Below, one piece after another: positions 61,375 to 64,000 of a stretch of DNA of 64,000 bases (its first letter is position 1; each line of letters begins with the position of its first letter). The stretch spans positions 3,286,001-3,350,000 of the forward strand of contig NZ_CP015600.1 of NCBI RefSeq assembly GCF_001647715.1. The letters run 5' to 3'. The notes beneath the pieces are model-generated. The model was not told the origin of the DNA and searched no databases. It saw only the letters and a program-made list of their open reading frames with translations. Both the position numbers and the translations under genes were made by a program. The stretch comes from Pseudomonas antarctica (GTDB taxonomy: Bacteria; Pseudomonadota; Gammaproteobacteria; Pseudomonadales; Pseudomonadaceae).

Positions 61375-61725
61375 TCAGCCGGAAATGCAATCCTCCGCGG
61401 CTTTCTTGATATCACCTGGGCGGATCGGGACATTGGACATGCTCTCATAGAGCTTGATGCTGCTGCCGCTGGAGCGCTCTTCAATCTCGAAAATTGCCGA
61501 AGGGTCGGCCGAGAATTTCTGCGGCACAATCACCTGTACACCCTCCTTATGTGGCTCGATCTGCGGCGGGCGACGGGTCGCAGCCAGCTTGCGCACCACA
61601 CACGCAGCATATTCCGGCGGTTTTTTCCCGGAAATGACCACCAACGTTGGCGGGGTCTGCTTGATATCTGCAACCGAAGCACATCCACCTATCGCCAAGG
61701 CCAGAACCAACACACTCCACTTCAT
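61375..61725 (-). CDS. small lipoprotein
   Basis: A 116-residue lipoprotein: MKWSVLVLALAIGGCASV gives a signal with lipobox AIGGC at residues 11-15. The mature part contains PPTLVVISGKKPPEYAACVV and VIVPQKFSADPSAIFEIEER, with a final Cys near the end (EDCISG). ATG 61725 begins the signal; the upstream open frame does not look coding. Function unknown. It is convergent with no gene on its left other than the 76-aa gene, and a terminator follows it. Confidence 0.82.
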   Translation of the reverse strand: MKWSVLVLALAIGGCASVADIKQTPPTLVVISGKKPPEYAACVVRKLAATRRPPQIEPHKEGVQVIVPQKFSADPSAIFEIEERSSGSSIKLYESMSNVPIRPGDIKKAAEDCISG

Positions 61726-61937
61726 ACTAAAACCTCCGATAAAGACCCTACGACAGCTTAGAGAGTAAATTTCTCCCGCCAATGTAGGATTTATCTCTGA
61801 AAACTCGGTAAATAACTGTTTTAAATTGTCGAAGTCGTCGACGACGACCCGATAATAAACGCGCTGGGGCTGATAAACTCTATCTTAACCTACGTATCAT
61901 TCTGATTTTTCAGAAAAAGCCCTTCTGGAGACACCCC

Positions 61938-62240
61938 ATGAAATTCATCCACCAGCGCGAGCACCTCAACGAGGGCGACATCGTTGTCATCGAATGCTCG
62001 CAGACCTGCAATATTCGCCTGATGAGCGATGCCAATTTTCGCAGCTTCAAGAACGGCGGCCGCCACACCTACCACGGCGGCGCCTTCGAAAAATTCCCGG
62101 CAAAAATCACTGCACCCAGCACTGGTTTCTGGAACATCACCCTGGACGTAGTCACGCGTCGCGCCATCAGCGTTACCCGCAAACCCGCGTTGTCCCACAA
62201 GATCCGCATCGTTCGTCGCACCAGCACCAAACTGAGCTGA
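61938..62240 (+). CDS. DUF1883 domain protein
   Basis: A 100-residue protein matching DUF1883: MKFIHQREHLNEGDIVVIEC, TCNIRLMSDANFRSFKNGGRHTYHGGAFEKFPAKI (key part FRSFKNGGRHTYHGG) and NITLDVVTRRAISVTRKP. It is a beta-rich fold of unknown function also found fused to TIR domains in other bacteria. GGAG lies nine bases before the ATG. A small gene and alkB follow in the same direction within 200 bases. Confidence 0.87.
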   Translation: MKFIHQREHLNEGDIVVIECSQTCNIRLMSDANFRSFKNGGRHTYHGGAFEKFPAKITAPSTGFWNITLDVVTRRAISVTRKPALSHKIRIVRRTSTKLS

Positions 62241-62266
62241 TCCGAACCCACGACAGGAAAAAAGCT

Positions 62267-62434
62267 GTGACCACCACGACTAAATACGTCATCAAGTACA
62301 AGCTCAACGGCGAACGTCGCTTTGAGTTCGCACAATTGCTCACCAACAGCGTCGAAGAGGCCAAACAGGCCTTGGCGAAAATCCACGGTGCCAGCGACGA
62401 AATCACTGACATCAATGTGAGTAAGGCGCTGTAA
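62267..62434 (+). CDS. small protein, 55 aa, GTG start
   Basis: A 55-residue basic/acidic mixed protein (start TTTTKYVIKYKLNGERRFEF, end ITDINVSKAL). It begins with GTG at 62267; AGGAAA lies about ten bases upstream. The frame is open further upstream, but that part overlaps the DUF1883 gene in another frame. It ends three bases before alkB begins. Family not recognised. Confidence 0.7.
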   Translation: MTTTTKYVIKYKLNGERRFEFAQLLTNSVEEAKQALAKIHGASDEITDINVSKAL

Positions 62435-62437
62435 GTC

Positions 62438-63103
62438 ATGCCAGGGCCGACTGCCGACCTGTTCGCCGAGGATGCGTTGCAGCAACCTGCAAGGCGCGAA
62501 CAGATTGGCGAAGAGTCTTACGTACTGAGGGGCTATGCCCTGCCCTGGATTGAACGCCTGCTACCGGAGCTTCGGCAGGTGCTGGCCCAAGCGCCGTTTC
62601 GGCAAATGGTCACGCCCGGCGGTTTTACCATGTCAGCAGCGCTGAGCAGTTGCGGCGAACTGGGCTGGACCACCGACACCGCCGGCTATCGCTACAGCCC
62701 TCTCGACCCGCGCAGCCAGCAACCCTGGCCAGCCATGCCCAGCGCCCTGCGCGAGCTCGCCACGCTTGCGGCAGCCGAGGCCGGTTTCAGCGAGTTTTCC
62801 CCGGATGCCTGCCTGATCAACCGCTATGTGCCAGGGGCCAAGATGTCCCTGCATCAGGATAAAAACGAGCGCAGCTACAACGCCCCGGTGGTTTCCGTGT
62901 CGTTGGGGCTGCCGGCGATTTTCCTGTTCGGCGGCCCTGAGCGCAGCAGCAAGACCCAGAAAATTTCCTTGTTCCACGGTGATATCGTGGTCTGGGGCGG
63001 CGTCGATCGCCTGCGTTTTCATGGGGTGATGCCGATTAAGGAAGGCGTGCATCCGGTCATGGGCCCACAACGCATCAACCTGACCTTTCGTACCGCCGGC
63101 TGA
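62438..63103 (+). CDS. alkB: AlkB-type 2-oxoglutarate/Fe(II) DNA repair dioxygenase
   Basis: A 221-residue oxidative demethylase for 1-methyladenine and 3-methylcytosine. Iron ligands are His and Asp in MSLHQDKNER (about 140) and His in LRFHGVMP; the 2-oxoglutarate-binding Arg is in INLTFRTAG at the C-terminus. The substrate-lid region has NRYVPGAKM. It starts three bases after the 55-aa gene, so translation may be coupled. The ada gene 75 bases downstream is the usual partner in the adaptive response to alkylation. Confidence 0.95.
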   Translation: MPGPTADLFAEDALQQPARREQIGEESYVLRGYALPWIERLLPELRQVLAQAPFRQMVTPGGFTMSAALSSCGELGWTTDTAGYRYSPLDPRSQQPWPAMPSALRELATLAAAEAGFSEFSPDACLINRYVPGAKMSLHQDKNERSYNAPVVSVSLGLPAIFLFGGPERSSKTQKISLFHGDIVVWGGVDRLRFHGVMPIKEGVHPVMGPQRINLTFRTAG

Positions 63104-63178
63104 TTTGACCGCAAGCTTCGGAGTGCCGAGTATGACCGGTGCGGCTAATCTGCCCCTGATCCGTCAAGAGTGCAGGCC

Positions 63179-64000
63179 ATGAACAACGAACACGACCCCC
63201 GCTGGGCCGCCATCATCGCCCGCGATGCCAAGGCAGACACGCTGTTTGTCTACGGCGTAAAAACCACAGGCGTGTATTGCCGCCCCAGCAGTGCCTCGCG
63301 TTTGCCACGCCCGCAAAACATCGAATTCTTCGACACCCCCGAGCAGGCCGAGGCTGCCGGTTATCGCCCGAGCAAACGCGCCTCCGGTGACCAGACCCAA
63401 CTGGCCGCGCACCATGCGCAGTTGGTGGCAGCGGCTTGCCGGTACATAGAACAGGCCGAAACACCACCCAGCCTGGATGAAATCGCCTGCCTGGTCGGGT
63501 TGAGCGCGTTCCATTTCCACCGCGTATTCAAAGCCATCACCGGCCTGACCCCCAAAGGTTATGTCAGCGCCCTGCGCGCGCGCAAAATGCGCGACGGCCT
63601 CATGGGCGAGCATTCCGTCACAGCAGCGCTGTATGACGCCGGCTTCAACTCCAACAGCCGCTTTTATGAGTCCGCCGATCAGTTACTGGGCATGACGCCG
63701 ACTGATTACCGGGCCGGCGGCACTAACAGCGAGATTCGCTTTGCCGTGGGCCAATGCTCATTGGGGGCGATTCTGGTGGCGCAGAGTCAACGCGGTGTGT
63801 GTGCGATTTTGCTGGGGGATGACCCGGACAAACTGGTGCGTGACCTGCAGGATCAATTTCCCCAGGCACAATTGGAGGGCGCGGACCGCAACTTCGAACA
63901 GCTGATTGCCCACGTCGTGGGCTTTATCGAAGCGCCTGCGCTGGGGTTGGATTTGCCCCTCGACTTACGCGGTACGGCCTTTCAGGAACGAGTATGGCGG
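63179..64000 (+). CDS. ada: Ada: AraC-type regulator/O6-methylguanine-DNA methyltransferase (runs off window)
   Basis: The first 274 residues are visible; the frame is open to the last base. Residues 1-80 are the methylphosphotriester-sensing domain with DPRWAAIIARDAKADTLFVYGVKTTG, the active-site Cys in VYCRPSSASR, and GYRPSKRASGD. Of the four zinc cysteines of E. coli Ada (38, 42, 69, 72) only the first is kept; the others are Ser, Ser and Ala. Residues about 85-180 are the AraC DNA-binding domain (LSAFHFHRVFKAITG and DAGFNSNSRFYESADQLLGM). The methyltransferase domain begins near 190 and its PCHR motif lies beyond the window. Confidence 0.9.
   Translation, partial: MNNEHDPRWAAIIARDAKADTLFVYGVKTTGVYCRPSSASRLPRPQNIEFFDTPEQAEAAGYRPSKRASGDQTQLAAHHAQLVAAACRYIEQAETPPSLDEIACLVGLSAFHFHRVFKAITGLTPKGYVSALRARKMRDGLMGEHSVTAALYDAGFNSNSRFYESADQLLGMTPTDYRAGGTNSEIRFAVGQCSLGAILVAQSQRGVCAILLGDDPDKLVRDLQDQFPQAQLEGADRNFEQLIAHVVGFIEAPALGLDLPLDLRGTAFQERVWR

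Noticed and set aside
1..64000. tRNA, rRNA, CRISPR array, prophage or insertion sequence
   Set aside because: No conserved tRNA/rRNA segments, regularly spaced repeats, transposase genes or phage structural genes were seen by eye.

Overview
The window reads as a chromosomal segment of a fluorescent pseudomonad (Pseudomonas fluorescens group). The evidence is uniform GC-rich coding with very few long gaps, P. fluorescens-type REP palindromes, an MvaT/MvaU nucleoid protein, and typical Pseudomonas gene sets: the fadx-type beta-oxidation operon, hppD, ahpC/ahpF, gor, galU, an alkB-ada pair and a chaperone-usher fimbrial operon. No rRNA, tRNA, CRISPR array or insertion sequence was seen. Assignments come from reading translated sequence and recalling families. 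No database search was run.

Left part (1-8.4 kb): the end of a 3-hydroxyisobutyryl-CoA hydrolase-like gene and an acyl-CoA dehydrogenase (valine branch) converge on a five-gene operon read leftward (acyl-CoA synthetase, SDR dehydrogenase, thiolase, acyl-CoA dehydrogenase, enoyl-CoA hydratase) that fits 2-methyl-branched/isoleucine acyl-CoA degradation. A REP pair separates the two units. A bestrophin-like channel follows.

Signalling block (8.5-23.6 kb): an HEAT/TPR protein, a double-RecA KaiC-like ATPase translationally coupled to a hybrid histidine kinase, then on the opposite strand a cassette of a CHASE3-GAF hybrid kinase with three receivers, CheR, CheB, a REC-kinase and a single-domain receiver, with no chemoreceptor in the window. 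Next to it lies the most unusual gene: a 1084-aa toxin/effector-like protein of more A/T-rich composition. It has a Ser/Thr-rich N-terminus with type III secretion traits, a hydrophobic central region and a C-terminal His/Cys pair spaced like the C80 (clotting-toxin/MARTX type) cysteine protease domain. An imperfect hrp-box-like sequence sits upstream. A single-domain receiver with an AlgU-like promoter follows.

Middle (23.8-43.5 kb): DUF1254 and DUF3313 envelope proteins; a racemase and a GNAT enzyme; a LuxR-type regulator ahead of an outer-membrane channel, an MFS permease and a class II HDAC-like amidohydrolase that look like one uptake-and-deacetylation unit; a CdaR-GarK-MFS group for sugar diacid/glycerate use; SDR/LysR, aldo-keto reductase, RarD, HPPD, EamA and a LysR regulator.

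Fimbrial region (43.5-51.7 kb): pilin, chaperone, usher, second chaperone and two-domain adhesin in a CupB-like order, with a strong hairpin after the pilin gene. Beside it are a CSS-EAL c-di-GMP phosphodiesterase and an MvaT-family silencer that uses a TTG start.

Right part (51.8-64 kb): glyoxalase I, AhpF and AhpC, a tyrosine recombinase divergent from a KfrA-like coiled-coil DNA-binding protein with a palindromic operator, glutathione reductase, GalU, several small proteins and lipoproteins, then a DUF1883 gene, a 55-aa gene and alkB closely packed, followed by ada, which runs off the window. The Ada N-terminal domain lacks three of the four usual zinc-ligand cysteines.
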